11,888 nt of DNA from an uncultured Treponema sp. (GCA_937900125.1 CALCEK010000235.1:1-11888), one strand, 5' to 3'. Numbered from the stretch's first letter, positions 1-8,959 are shown. The notes: generated from the letters alone by a model not told the origin. Numbers and translations: made by a program.

Positions 1-118
1 CAGAAAGCCATTCAAGCCGTTGCACAAAAGTTTTTTCTTGAGCATAAGCACAAGGAAGAATCAGCAAAAGTACGAGTAAAATTTGTTTGAACCGAATTTT
101 TTGAGTTTTATTCGCCAT
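1..118 (-). CDS. secreted protein, N-terminal fragment (cut by window edge)
   Basis: The first 39 codons of a gene that continues beyond the left edge. The start ATG lies at 118-116 inside the end of the upstream FecR-domain gene, an 11-bp overlap, with an AGGAA ribosome binding site (complement of 125-129) six bases before it. The protein begins MANKTQKIRFKQ, followed by a hydrophobic stretch (ILLVLLLILP) and CAYAQEK. This is a classic Sec signal peptide with a probable signal peptidase I cut after AYA at residue 26, so the product should reach the periplasm or outer membrane. The Cys at residue 23 lies inside the signal peptide and does not sit in a good lipobox. The mature part visible here is only 13 residues, too little to name a family. 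The overlap implies the same mRNA and translational coupling with the FecR-domain gene. Confidence 0.8.
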   Translation of the reverse strand, partial: MANKTQKIRFKQILLVLLLILPCAYAQEKTFVQRLEWLS

Positions 119-2909
119 AGACAGTTCCTGGACCAACAGCTTCCACATTTTGCGGAAGTTCAAAGTCAATTGTAAAAGTTCTACGCGCAACTTGCCCGCG
201 CTGTTCAACACTACCATCGGAGGCAAGCGTACTAGCCGTCACCGTCCATTCAAAAGTTCCCAAATCAAGTATAGACAAATCGGTAAGCACAAATTGATTG
301 CCCTTCATTTGACGAGTTATTATATTTTGCACCTGCCCCGATGAAATGCGTTTTCCAAGCGTAAACGTATAATTGTTTGCATTTGGAACATCGTGCCAGC
401 TGAATTCTATTGTACGATGATTACGCAAATATTCTGTATTCATTATAATACTTTTTTCTGGACTTACAAGTTGGGCTTCGGGCAAAAGCGGAATTTCATT
501 TACAACAAATGAATATTCTTGGGAATCCAAAGAAAAACCTTCTTTACTTTTCGCCCGAATTCGCCAACGATACGTGCCTGGGGTAAGTTTTGTAATTCTG
601 TCGTGGTCAACCTTTCCTGTTCGCGCCTCAACTGTAGACAAATTCCCACGCGCATTTACCCTAGAAAGTGTAAACTCATAACTAGTAGCCGCATCTTTAC
701 CGCTCGTCCAAGAAAAATCGATTCCAGAACGCAAAGCGACAAGTCCTTCTATAGAGTCTCCATTTTTTGGAGAAACAAGCCGAATTGGCTCTGGCAAGCG
801 AATAGTAAAATTTTCCATAGAAAAAGTGCTTGTTCGCGGAGAAGAAATTTCCGTTCCTTCAAAAACAGACTGAATTCTACAATCGTAAGAACCTGGTGTA
901 AGTTCAAGAGTAAGGTCAGTTTGCCGTCGCCCATCTTCACTATACAAAAGAGTGCCAGTTTCATCATTTATGCGGACATTGTAATAACTAGCTCCGTCAA
1001 TTTTCGACCATTCAATTTTTATAGGTGAACCCGCAGCACTAACAAGTTCCTCGCCAGTTTTTGGTATAAGCAAATGAGGTTTGTCAAGTGCGGTCAAAAC
1101 GGTAAACTTCCACGGTTCTGTAAAATCAAAAGTTCCATTTTCTTTTTGAATCCCGATTCTCCACCAATAAGAACCTTCTTGAAGCAGTAAGCCATCAAGC
1201 GAATTTGCGGTAAGATTGCGTTCAAGGCTCAAAAGCATAAAATTCTCATCGGGGGAAATTTGAATCACCGTTGGGGAAGTTGTGTGTCCTTGAACTTTCC
1301 ACATAAACTTAGTTCCGCCAAGTTTTCCGCGTTCAACCGAATAACCGTTCGGCGGATACAAAAGCCGCTTTTCTACAGGGGGCACAGCTTGAACTTTAAA
1401 AGAACGAACTTCGGATTCTTTTCCGTCCTCAATATCTAACGCGGAATAGCGAATCACCTTCCAATAATATGTTCCGATTGGAAGCGGATTTTCTCCAAAA
1501 TCAACTGTAAGACGCGGGCGCGAAACTTGTGCGGTAAACACCACATCTCTAAATCCAGAATCCCGCGCAATCAAAAGCGAAAAATCTGCCTCCGAAATTT
1601 CCGACTTCCACATAAATGTTGCGGATTTAAGATTCGATTCAGAATCCGCAATTGTGAGTGCAGTTCCCTCGGCAGGAACGGACAGTTCTGGAGCGAGTGC
1701 TTCCTCCCTGTGCGTTACAAAAAATGAACGAATCTCGCTTATTCCAAAAGAAAGTTCTGGATTTTGGTACACTGGAATCACTTGAAAATACCACTGCCCA
1801 TCGTCAAGAGAATCTGTAATAAAAGAAAGCCTACCAGTTTCTTGGTTTACAACGGGATTTGACATATCGGGCATTTTAGAAACAAGCAATTTATAGCGAA
1901 TTGCCGCCGTGCTTCCTGTCCAGCGGAAAGAAACGCTCGGTTTTTTTGAAACATAAGTAAAATCGCTTCCCTGCTGAGGAGAAAGAAGTTGAACGGGGAG
2001 GATTCGCTCGATTGTAACTTTGCCAACAACTGCGTCCTCTTCGGCATTTTTTGTAAACACACGCCAATATTGGATTCCCTCGCCCAAATCCACCGAATGA
2101 GAAAAAGTTCCCTCGTCCACAACAACTGTTTCATCGTAATCCAAAGAAGAAAAATTCCGCGTTTTTGAAATTTGCACTGTAACGGGCAATTTTGTTTCGT
2201 TTTCGCCACTTTCGCCTTTTATAGAAAAATCAATCGGCACATTATCGGTGTCTTCGCAAAGCAAGGTAAGGTCGCGAGGAGGATACAAAACTGTAAGCGC
2301 ACTTTTTTTAAGAACACCTTCAGAAATGCGCACTCCGCCACCATCTTCAATTTCCGCTTGCTCGCCACTTTCGGTTGTTAGTACAGCACGCCCTGACGTA
2401 ACTTCTATGCTAGAACCGCTTTCTCCGCCCGACTCAGCCCGCAAAGAACTTCCCGCTTCAACTTGCACGGTAGAGCCATCGTCTAGCCGCACACGCACAT
2501 TTTTTGTTGCCGCTTTAGAATCCAAACTTACGCCACCGCCGTCAACTTCTATAGAAAGTCCCGTATCGTCCGCATAATGAATCTGAATCATCGAATTTTC
2601 CGAAACTTCCATAATTGTGCCATCGGTAAAAGAAATAACGGCACGTGCTTGTTCTGCGGTTCTAATTGTGTCCGAATCGTATAATTCCGAATTCTGCCCC
2701 AAGCGTTCCCAAACAACTCGGTCGTACAATTTTCGCTGAATTACGCGGTCTTTTTGAGAAATTAAACCTATGACTTCTCGGTCTTGCGCTATAGTTACTT
2801 TGTTCAAATCCTCCCAAAAAAGATAGACAAAATAACTTGCCACTCCAATGCAAAAGAGCGGTACAAATAAATCAAGAAGCCGAAACGTTGACTTTATTTT
2901 CTTCCTCAT
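108..2909 (-). CDS. membrane-anchored FecR-domain protein with Ig/FnIII-like repeats
   Basis: A 933-residue protein. A short basic N-terminus is followed by one hydrophobic segment (about residues 11-32) without a clear cleavage site, so it is probably an uncleaved anchor with the rest in the periplasm. Residues about 60-200 resemble a FecR domain (LYDSDTIRT, then AVISFTDGTIMEVSENS, then repeated short beta strands with Gly/Ser turns). From about residue 207 the chain is about seven repeats of roughly 100 residues. Each opens with a motif like LLSPQQG, LLYPPNG or LVSPKNG (near 208, 308, 409, 516, 613, 711, 814), has a central F.W or IEW strand, and ends with a YWR/YWW/YRWRI strand, as in Ig- or fibronectin-III-like modules. 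In known FecR relatives this domain receives or transmits envelope signals; here a scaffold or adhesin-like role is inference. It overlaps the cyclase gene by 38 bp, with AGGTG eight bases before the ATG. Confidence 0.85.
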   Translation of the reverse strand: MRKKIKSTFRLLDLFVPLFCIGVASYFVYLFWEDLNKVTIAQDREVIGLISQKDRVIQRKLYDRVVWERLGQNSELYDSDTIRTAEQARAVISFTDGTIMEVSENSMIQIHYADDTGLSIEVDGGGVSLDSKAATKNVRVRLDDGSTVQVEAGSSLRAESGGESGSSIEVTSGRAVLTTESGEQAEIEDGGGVRISEGVLKKSALTVLYPPRDLTLLCEDTDNVPIDFSIKGESGENETKLPVTVQISKTRNFSSLDYDETVVVDEGTFSHSVDLGEGIQYWRVFTKNAEEDAVVGKVTIERILPVQLLSPQQGSDFTYVSKKPSVSFRWTGSTAAIRYKLLVSKMPDMSNPVVNQETGRLSFITDSLDDGQWYFQVIPVYQNPELSFGISEIRSFFVTHREEALAPELSVPAEGTALTIADSESNLKSATFMWKSEISEADFSLLIARDSGFRDVVFTAQVSRPRLTVDFGENPLPIGTYYWKVIRYSALDIEDGKESEVRSFKVQAVPPVEKRLLYPPNGYSVERGKLGGTKFMWKVQGHTTSPTVIQISPDENFMLLSLERNLTANSLDGLLLQEGSYWWRIGIQKENGTFDFTEPWKFTVLTALDKPHLLIPKTGEELVSAAGSPIKIEWSKIDGASYYNVRINDETGTLLYSEDGRRQTDLTLELTPGSYDCRIQSVFEGTEISSPRTSTFSMENFTIRLPEPIRLVSPKNGDSIEGLVALRSGIDFSWTSGKDAATSYEFTLSRVNARGNLSTVEARTGKVDHDRITKLTPGTYRWRIRAKSKEGFSLDSQEYSFVVNEIPLLPEAQLVSPEKSIIMNTEYLRNHRTIEFSWHDVPNANNYTFTLGKRISSGQVQNIITRQMKGNQFVLTDLSILDLGTFEWTVTASTLASDGSVEQRGQVARRTFTIDFELPQNVEAVGPGTVYGE

Positions 2910-5475
2910 CTAAATTCACCTGTCCAAAATTCGGTTCAGGAATTCCCAAAAGAGAACGAACTTCAGAAAGAGTTCGCGGACCTTTTGGACCTACAGAAAG
3001 CATACAATCGGGGTCAAGCTCAAAACTTGGGTCATCTTCTCCAAAGAATTTTTTTATGTCAAATTTTGGCATATTTACTACACCGTAAAAATGCTGCTTC
3101 CCCTTACCTTTTACTTCAAAAGTTACTGGAATTTGCTCAACAATAACTTCTTTATTTTCATTTTCTTCTTTGAGCGTAAAATTGTTTTCTGGGCAACGGA
3201 TAAAATCGTCGCGCAAAAGCGAATAAGTGCTTTCCGTAATCAAAATGTCGGTTCCGCACGGCTTATTTGACGCTTCCGTTCGGCTTGCAAGGTTTACATC
3301 GTCACCGATAGAAGTAAATTCCATTTTGTCAAAAGAACCCATAAAACCAACGGTCGCACGTCCTGAATTTAGCCCTGCACCAATGCGAATATGCGGTTTG
3401 TACTGAGCGAGTGGTTCATCAGCGTGAATGCGCGTAAAGTTTTCCGCGTCTTTATTGTATTTCATAAGCGAATATCTCATTGCAATACAACAAGTTATTG
3501 CAGAAAGCGCGTCTTCTTTTACATAATGGTCGTGTGCATCCTGTTCAATTGCCCGCGTTACAGAAGTTTTTGGAAGCGTTTCCCAATCCAAAGTTTCGTG
3601 TCGCAAAACGCCCCAGCAAGCCATAATTGCATCGCCTTCAAATTTGTCAACCGTACCGCCCGTTTTTGTTATGCAAGTAACCATGCGACTCATGTAATCG
3701 TTTAAAAATCCAATGATTTCCGCCGCACTTTTGTCGCCAAAACGATTCTTAAAACCGTCTGAAATTGCTGTGAATCCGCGAATATCGCTGAAAAAAATCG
3801 TTATGTCTTTTAGGTGAGGTTCAAAATCGATTTGTTTTGTAATAATTGCATTTGTTACACCGCGGTTGGTCAGCTTTGTTACAGTGTTCAAAATTTCGCG
3901 TTCATTTTTTGTGCTGTTTACAAGAACACCAACTTCGTCCCCGCCTTTTGCCTTAAGCGAGCCGAACAATTCGGTATTAAAATTGCCTTTGTTAATTTCT
4001 GCCGCAACTTCCGTAAGCTGTTTTAGTGGTGCACTTAGCGAACGCGAAAACCAATAAACAATAAGAATGGAAATCGCAAGAATTGCAAGCGTAATGTAAA
4101 TATTGCGTCTAATCGTTGCGTTAACGCCTTCCAAAACTGTCGCAGTACGCACTATTGTAACAATGCCACCGTTTCCCAAAGAAAGCCTATGAAATGCACC
4201 AATATATTCTTCGCCCGATTCATCATTGTAGGTAATTTGCCCATTGTCTAGCGGACTTGAGTGCATTGCCTGAATTATCGGGCTGTTTTTGACTTCTGCG
4301 CCTTCCATTACAAGATTCGAATCAGAATGAATCAAAATTGCGCCGTCATCGTTTACAAAAAATGACTGATTTATACTTCCAGAAGCAAAACTTTCGCCTA
4401 AAGCATCGCTCGAATACAAAATTGCAACCGCATTCGCTTCTCTCCCCGTGCCAATTGGCCAAGCAATCGTTAAAAGCGGAACTCCAAAAAACGGAGAAGA
4501 ATTTTGTAATTCAAAACTGCCCGCCATTGCCCTATACAAAATAGAAGTTTCTTGGTAAAAATACGACTCAACCAATTCCCTAGGAATTTCCCGCGAAGCC
4601 AAAAATGCCGCTCCCGCAAGAAGCTGTCGCGATTCTACCACGTAAATTGCCGCAATGTCAGGATTTCGCTCAAAAAACATACTTTCAAGCGACAAAACCT
4701 CCGTTATGTCTTCATTTGAGCCTAAAACATCGGTCAACATTTCAACCGCAGAAACCGCGCTAGAAATTCGTCCCGAACAGTCAAGGGCAGTACGGCTATT
4801 TATAACAAGATTATTTTCTTCCGCGCTAGTGCGAACATCTTCCGTTGTAAAATATGAGGTAAAATAGGTTGTCCCACCAAGCGCGATTATCAGCAAAAGC
4901 GAAACAATCGCAATCAATTTTATACCAATAGGACGGCGAACTGTCATTGCCCGCAGTTGCGCTTTTTTAGCCTTTTTTTCGATTTTTTCTTTGGCGAGAA
5001 TTTCGCGTTTTTCTTCAAGAAGAGCCTTTTTGTCTTCCGCAAGTTGCTTAAAAAGTTCTAGGCGTTCCAATTCAGAAAGCGTTCCTTGCTCTTCAAAATC
5101 TTCCGCCAAAATAAATTCACTTGCATCTTCTTCAGTTTTCACAAAATTGTTGGGATTTTCAGCTTTTTTTTCTTCCGAATTGATTTTTTGCTCGTTTTTC
5201 TCAGAATCATAGCCTCGTGTTTTAAGATTATTTTCAGCCAAAGAAATAGTTTTGTTCTCCTTTGATTCCTCCGTTTTTGCAGGCAAAACTTGCATTTTGT
5301 TTACAGAAGTTGTTTTTTCTTCTAACTTAGCTCCCATATTTATCTCCATAGCAGCTTCCAAAAGCCCTTTTCCTAAAGGCTTTGATTTTTTTTCTTCAGC
5401 TGGAATGTTTAGAACTTGTTTATGAATAAAGTTTCCATATTCAGAAAGATTTTCATCATTCATCTGCGAAAACAA
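2872..5475 (-). CDS. class III adenylate cyclase with periplasmic sensor and HAMP domain
   Basis: An inner-membrane enzyme expected to make cAMP from ATP. Numbered from the TTG start at 5475: a Lys/Glu-rich cytoplasmic region (1-180), membrane segment (about 185-207), a Cache-like periplasmic sensor (about 210-455, with FFVNDDGAILIHSD), a second membrane segment (about 458-477), HAMP (about 478-530), and the cyclase domain (about 555-765). Metal-binding aspartates are D564 (FFSDIRGF) and D615 (KFEGDA). K611 and T721 fit adenine selection, and N728 and R732 of VNLASR fit transition-state binding, so all catalytic positions look intact. The TTG start is chosen because GGAGGAG (complement of 5483-5489) lies seven bases before it; the open frame continues upstream to a TTG at 5505, and an ATG at 5463 has no well-placed ribosome binding site. 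The approximately 180-residue N-terminal cytoplasmic extension is unusual. It sits 61 bp after the 645-residue gene and overlaps the FecR-domain gene. Confidence 0.9.
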   Translation of the reverse strand: MFSQMNDENLSEYGNFIHKQVLNIPAEEKKSKPLGKGLLEAAMEINMGAKLEEKTTSVNKMQVLPAKTEESKENKTISLAENNLKTRGYDSEKNEQKINSEEKKAENPNNFVKTEEDASEFILAEDFEEQGTLSELERLELFKQLAEDKKALLEEKREILAKEKIEKKAKKAQLRAMTVRRPIGIKLIAIVSLLLIIALGGTTYFTSYFTTEDVRTSAEENNLVINSRTALDCSGRISSAVSAVEMLTDVLGSNEDITEVLSLESMFFERNPDIAAIYVVESRQLLAGAAFLASREIPRELVESYFYQETSILYRAMAGSFELQNSSPFFGVPLLTIAWPIGTGREANAVAILYSSDALGESFASGSINQSFFVNDDGAILIHSDSNLVMEGAEVKNSPIIQAMHSSPLDNGQITYNDESGEEYIGAFHRLSLGNGGIVTIVRTATVLEGVNATIRRNIYITLAILAISILIVYWFSRSLSAPLKQLTEVAAEINKGNFNTELFGSLKAKGGDEVGVLVNSTKNEREILNTVTKLTNRGVTNAIITKQIDFEPHLKDITIFFSDIRGFTAISDGFKNRFGDKSAAEIIGFLNDYMSRMVTCITKTGGTVDKFEGDAIMACWGVLRHETLDWETLPKTSVTRAIEQDAHDHYVKEDALSAITCCIAMRYSLMKYNKDAENFTRIHADEPLAQYKPHIRIGAGLNSGRATVGFMGSFDKMEFTSIGDDVNLASRTEASNKPCGTDILITESTYSLLRDDFIRCPENNFTLKEENENKEVIVEQIPVTFEVKGKGKQHFYGVVNMPKFDIKKFFGEDDPSFELDPDCMLSVGPKGPRTLSEVRSLLGIPEPNFGQVNLDEEENKVNVSAS

Positions 5476-5536
5476 AATTAAACTCCTCCATCCGACTCGC
5501 CTCAAAAAAGTAAAATTTCAAAACATTCCTCATTTA

Positions 5537-7474
5537 TTACGGCAAATTTTTGAGCAACTTTATCATATAAAGTTCAATATACCGTTTTAATGCGGGATGA
5601 TTTTTTATGTTAATAAGTGCGGGCGCGTCAACTAACGATTGTGCAAGGCTAGAAATACGCTCTGGTGTAAAACTTTCCGTTTTTATGGTACGCAAAACTT
5701 TTCGCACATAATCGCGAATAAGATTATTGACATCTTCCGTAAGATTGTCAAAATGCTCCTTTCCTAAGCGGTCGTTCCATTCGTGCAAATAGCCTTCAAG
5801 TTCACGGTCTAAAGAACTGCTTTCTGGAACAATTTTTTCTTCCGCAATAGTTGCAGCTTTGCGGATTTCTTTTTTGTTTGCCCGACTTTCTGATTTATCT
5901 TTAACCGCAAGGTCTGCAACTTTTTGCGCGTCCTTTGCCTCTTGTTCCTCTTTTAAAACAGTTGTTGCAGATTTTTTTTCTTTTTTCGGCTGATTTTTCT
6001 TGGGTTTGCGTTTTAGCCAAGCAATTATTGTCGGAATAAGTGGCAATGAGTACCAAAACGGCAATTTTGCTCGTGCATCAGTGTAAATTTCATTTCGGCT
6101 CAAAAGCAAAAGCTCGCTATACGGAACAAGAAGCCCGTCCCTGTACAAAACAATTTTTCCTGGCGCACTATCTTCAAAAGAAACAACGGGCAAAAAAGAC
6201 GCACCCAAAATGCCAAACAAAACGGGGTCGCACACCTTCATTTCGCGTTCAAGGCAACGCTCAAATGCAGCATTTTCTTTCATTTCGGGCAAAGTTTCAA
6301 ATTCCAAAAGGCTCTTGAACCAACTTTTTTCAAGGCTTGCTTTGATTACACCACGTGCATCATTACAAAGTCGCACTACAAGCGGCATAACTTTTTCTTT
6401 AAAAATAAAATAGCTTGTTTTTGCTTCATCCCCAGAGCGAAAAATCAAAAGCCGTGGTAAAGAATCTCCCACCGTATTTGACGTTAAAGAATTTAAGTGT
6501 TCTTTAAGTTCATTTTCAGTGTATTTTGATAAAAGCGAATTCCCCATGTCGTCTTTTAGGCGAATTATAGTATCCATATCAAAATAGTAGGGTGGCTGGT
6601 GCAAATAATCATCAAGCTGTTTTAAAGCCGAATCGCGCTGTTGCCGAGCAGCCGCCTGCGACTTGTAAAAAGAAGTTGCAACTTCAATCAAAGCCACTGA
6701 TTGCAAAATATTTATATCGTCAGAAGAAAAATCCTTTAACTTTGTATAGTCTTGGCGAATAAAATAGCAAATTTGATTCCAAAAATAAAATGTATCGTCA
6801 CCAGTTTTAAGTCCGTCTAAGGCTTCTTCTGGGCGAGCAACAAACTTAGTAAAGAAATTTTTTGTAGACAGCTCTTTTCCAGGATTAGAAACAGACAATT
6901 TCTTAAAGAAATAATCGTGCGAGCCTTCTCGTCGCATTAAATCTTGCAATTTTTTAAGCGCAATCGAAATTACCGTAAAAACAGAAACCGTAGAAGGCAA
7001 AAGCAAAGAAGGAATCCCCTTTGAAAACTGAACACCATAAATAATGCGCTCAGAGGTATCTTCATGCTCCATAAGGTTGTAAATAATTTCTGAACAAGGG
7101 TGAGTTTCGGCAATATCTTTCGGCATAGCCCGCGGCAAATCCTGAATACACGGAAACGGCAAAGAATAATTCTTCCGCATTTCCTCATAACGCTCTGTAT
7201 TTATGTCAATAAAAAAATCAATTACAAAAATTGTCCGTTTATTTCCCTGACCGGAAACAATCACAATTTGTTTTGTCCCAACTAGCTTGTCAAATTCATC
7301 CTGAAGTGCGGCGGCGGTTGCATTAATGTACGTTACAAGCTCCGGCTTTTCGTCCATGTGGTGCTGGGAATACCGACGAATATAGTCAATAAATTCGTCA
7401 TAATCTATCGCAGGAGTACGCTGTTTTGAGCTATAAAATTTTAAAAGCGTCAAAATATTAGAAGTCGTTGCCAT
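5537..7474 (-). CDS. conserved-looking hypothetical protein, 645 aa, first gene of the cyclase operon
   Basis: I do not recognise a family. The protein has no signal peptide (MATTSNILTLLKFYSSKQRT). A mixed alpha/beta N-terminal part (about 1-470) contains VIVSGQGNKRTIFVIDFFID near 72-90. A hydrophobic stretch (LPFWYSLPLIPTIIAW, about 471-486) is followed at once by a strongly basic patch and a Lys/Glu-rich, probably coiled or disordered linker (about 487-550). A helical C-terminal part of about 95 residues follows. The hydrophobic and basic pair suggests contact with the membrane from the cytoplasmic side (inference). No catalytic motif is visible. The ATG at 7474 has no Shine-Dalgarno sequence, and a predicted promoter places transcription start at or next to the ATG, so translation may be leaderless. 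It is the first gene of the minus-strand group, 61 bp upstream of the cyclase, which suggests a role in the same envelope or cAMP pathway. Confidence 0.75.
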   Translation of the reverse strand: MATTSNILTLLKFYSSKQRTPAIDYDEFIDYIRRYSQHHMDEKPELVTYINATAAALQDEFDKLVGTKQIVIVSGQGNKRTIFVIDFFIDINTERYEEMRKNYSLPFPCIQDLPRAMPKDIAETHPCSEIIYNLMEHEDTSERIIYGVQFSKGIPSLLLPSTVSVFTVISIALKKLQDLMRREGSHDYFFKKLSVSNPGKELSTKNFFTKFVARPEEALDGLKTGDDTFYFWNQICYFIRQDYTKLKDFSSDDINILQSVALIEVATSFYKSQAAARQQRDSALKQLDDYLHQPPYYFDMDTIIRLKDDMGNSLLSKYTENELKEHLNSLTSNTVGDSLPRLLIFRSGDEAKTSYFIFKEKVMPLVVRLCNDARGVIKASLEKSWFKSLLEFETLPEMKENAAFERCLEREMKVCDPVLFGILGASFLPVVSFEDSAPGKIVLYRDGLLVPYSELLLLSRNEIYTDARAKLPFWYSLPLIPTIIAWLKRKPKKNQPKKEKKSATTVLKEEQEAKDAQKVADLAVKDKSESRANKKEIRKAATIAEEKIVPESSSLDRELEGYLHEWNDRLGKEHFDNLTEDVNNLIRDYVRKVLRTIKTESFTPERISSLAQSLVDAPALINIKNHPALKRYIELYMIKLLKNLP

Positions 7475-7480
7475 ACCATA

Positions 7481-7509
7481 ATTATATCGAATTACAAATG
7501 ACTAAACAA
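7481..7509 (-). promoter_or_regulatory. promoter of the 645-aa / cyclase / FecR operon
   Basis: Read on the minus strand, a TTGTTT -35 element (7504-7509) and a perfect TATAAT -10 element (7481-7486) are separated by exactly 17 bp. The expected start point, six to seven bases on, is the A of the ATG at 7474, which would give a leaderless message. The -10 match is strong; the -35 match is only 3 of 6. Confidence 0.5.
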
Positions 7510-7558
7510 GTCTATTTTACGCGCCACAATCTGCCGAATATAAAAGAAGGAGGTTTTT

Positions 7559-8737
7559 GTGTCGCCTGCAAAAAGGGTTTTAATCAGCCTGCTAATTACC
7601 ACCGTCATAAGTATAGCATTTATCATTTATGCCTCAACGAGTGGATTTTCGCTTTTTGAAAAAAACATTTACGCTCCCGCAAAAACAAATCAAATTCAAG
7701 CAGAAAATTCCAAAATGGCTGATTTTTACCTCCAAAAACAAAAAGTCATTTTGCACGAAATTTCGGATTTTGCCTCCCAAACAAGCGCATTAACTTTTTT
7801 TAAAAGAACAATTTCTCCCCAAGAAGAAGAGGAGCGAGAGGCAAACTTAACCCGACTTGAAGACAACCTGCCGTTTCTGTACGGAATTCGCCTTGTAGAA
7901 AAAGACGGCGTTCACGTACATTTTAGCACTTTTTATCCCGATTTTATTTTTGAGGAAAATCAACTCCGCAGTTACAAAAACTATACAGATGTTACGGATT
8001 TTTCGCTCATTTCTACCGAAAGTTCTTCATTTTTTTGCAAAACAATTGAAGATTTTACAGAAAATGCGCAAATTTACTTTGATTCAAATGGGAATCGAAT
8101 AATTTTTTCTTTGCCAGCCTTTGACGAAAACACGACTTTTAGGGGAACTTGGCTATTTTACATTGACACTTACGCGCTTTTTGACCTTGCGATTTACGAA
8201 AATTTGCTTTCTATCGGGAGGAATTTTTCGGTTGTGGCAAAAGAAGAGCGGGTGCAAAATCAAAAGGGAATCGTGTTTAACATTCCATTGGGAAAACAAC
8301 AAAATCTTGTTTCCGAGATTTTACGTTTGTGGGAAACTTCAAATGGAACGGTCGTGCCAATCTACTACACAAACAACGAGTCTTATCAAAAATACATTTT
8401 GATTTCAACGAAAGAAACTTCGGATTTACGATTTTCCCAAATTTGTGCGGCAGAAGAATTTACTTTATCCTCCGAAGAAAAGATTCTTTTACTTTTTACG
8501 CAATTCCTTGTAACTTTTTTAATAATTGTCCTTGCATTTATGACACCAGCTTCTCGCGAGGCGAGTCTTGCAAAAAAAATTAGAACGCTAGAACATATAT
8601 TGTTTCGGGAATACAGCGAATCTCCACAGGATTTTCCTGAAAAACTTGAAAAACGACTCTCTAAACAAAAGTATGGTATTTTTTCTACTTTCCGAAAAAC
8701 AATTTCTCCCAAAAACAAATCACCGTTCGTTCTTTAA
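7559..8737 (+). CDS. two-segment membrane protein with extracytoplasmic sensor-like domain
   Basis: A 392-residue protein starting at GTG, with a near-perfect AAGGAGG ribosome binding site at 7547-7553 five bases upstream, which fixes the start. An N-terminal membrane segment (about 6-25) leads into an extracytoplasmic region of about 280 residues with alternating strands and helices (for example FLYGIRLVEKDGVHVHFSTF, about 106-125). A second membrane segment follows (about 309-328). This layout matches Cache-type sensors, but only about 60 basic residues follow the second segment, with no HAMP, cyclase, GGDEF, kinase or methyl-accepting domain. It could be a sensor that passes signals to a partner, or a shortened relative of a longer receptor. 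It is divergent from the cyclase operon, with 84 bp between the two start codons, and is transcribed towards the proposed origin. On its coding strand C clearly exceeds G, which fits a lagging-strand position left of oriC. Confidence 0.8.
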   Translation: MSPAKRVLISLLITTVISIAFIIYASTSGFSLFEKNIYAPAKTNQIQAENSKMADFYLQKQKVILHEISDFASQTSALTFFKRTISPQEEEEREANLTRLEDNLPFLYGIRLVEKDGVHVHFSTFYPDFIFEENQLRSYKNYTDVTDFSLISTESSSFFCKTIEDFTENAQIYFDSNGNRIIFSLPAFDENTTFRGTWLFYIDTYALFDLAIYENLLSIGRNFSVVAKEERVQNQKGIVFNIPLGKQQNLVSEILRLWETSNGTVVPIYYTNNESYQKYILISTKETSDLRFSQICAAEEFTLSSEEKILLLFTQFLVTFLIIVLAFMTPASREASLAKKIRTLEHILFREYSESPQDFPEKLEKRLSKQKYGIFSTFRKTISPKNKSPFVL

Positions 8738-8813
8738 AACCGACCTAGCAAACCAATTCACAAGATATTGATTTAAACTCACTACCGCTAGGGTGTGACA
8801 CTTGGAAAATTAC

Positions 8814-8829
8814 TGTTTCATGTGAAACA
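8814..8829 (-). promoter_or_regulatory. parS-like site 1 (16/16 to local consensus)
   Basis: TGTTTCATGTGAAACA. This differs from the widely conserved ParB-binding parS consensus TGTTTCACGTGAAACA at one central base only. Strand is given as the strand on which the site reads TGTTTCACATGAAACA. Confidence 0.75.
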
Positions 8830-8943
8830 CAAACAAGAAATGATTCTCAGACTAAAAACACCCACAACACACCCCGTGCATCTTCCAACAACAAAAAACC
8901 AATCAAAGCACACGAATCCATGAGAAGAGTTAAGAAAAACAAC

Positions 8944-8959
8944 TGTTTCACATGAAACA
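8944..8959 (+). promoter_or_regulatory. parS-like site 2 (16/16 to local consensus)
   Basis: TGTTTCACATGAAACA, the exact reverse complement of site 1. Both seven-base arms are perfect, and one central base departs from the canonical CACGTG core. Confidence 0.75.

Noticed and set aside
519..1028. 169-codon plus-strand open frame opposite the FecR-domain gene
   Set aside because: It is a Ser/Arg/Lys-rich antisense shadow of a well-supported gene and has no recognisable domain.
5476..5505. Cyclase start at the TTG at 5505
   Set aside because: No ribosome binding site precedes it; GGAGGAG is placed for the TTG at 5475 and lies inside the frame if 5505 were used.
8386..8718. 110-codon minus-strand open frame opposite the sensor gene
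   Set aside because: Antisense to the second membrane segment of a gene with a near-perfect ribosome binding site; no features of its own.
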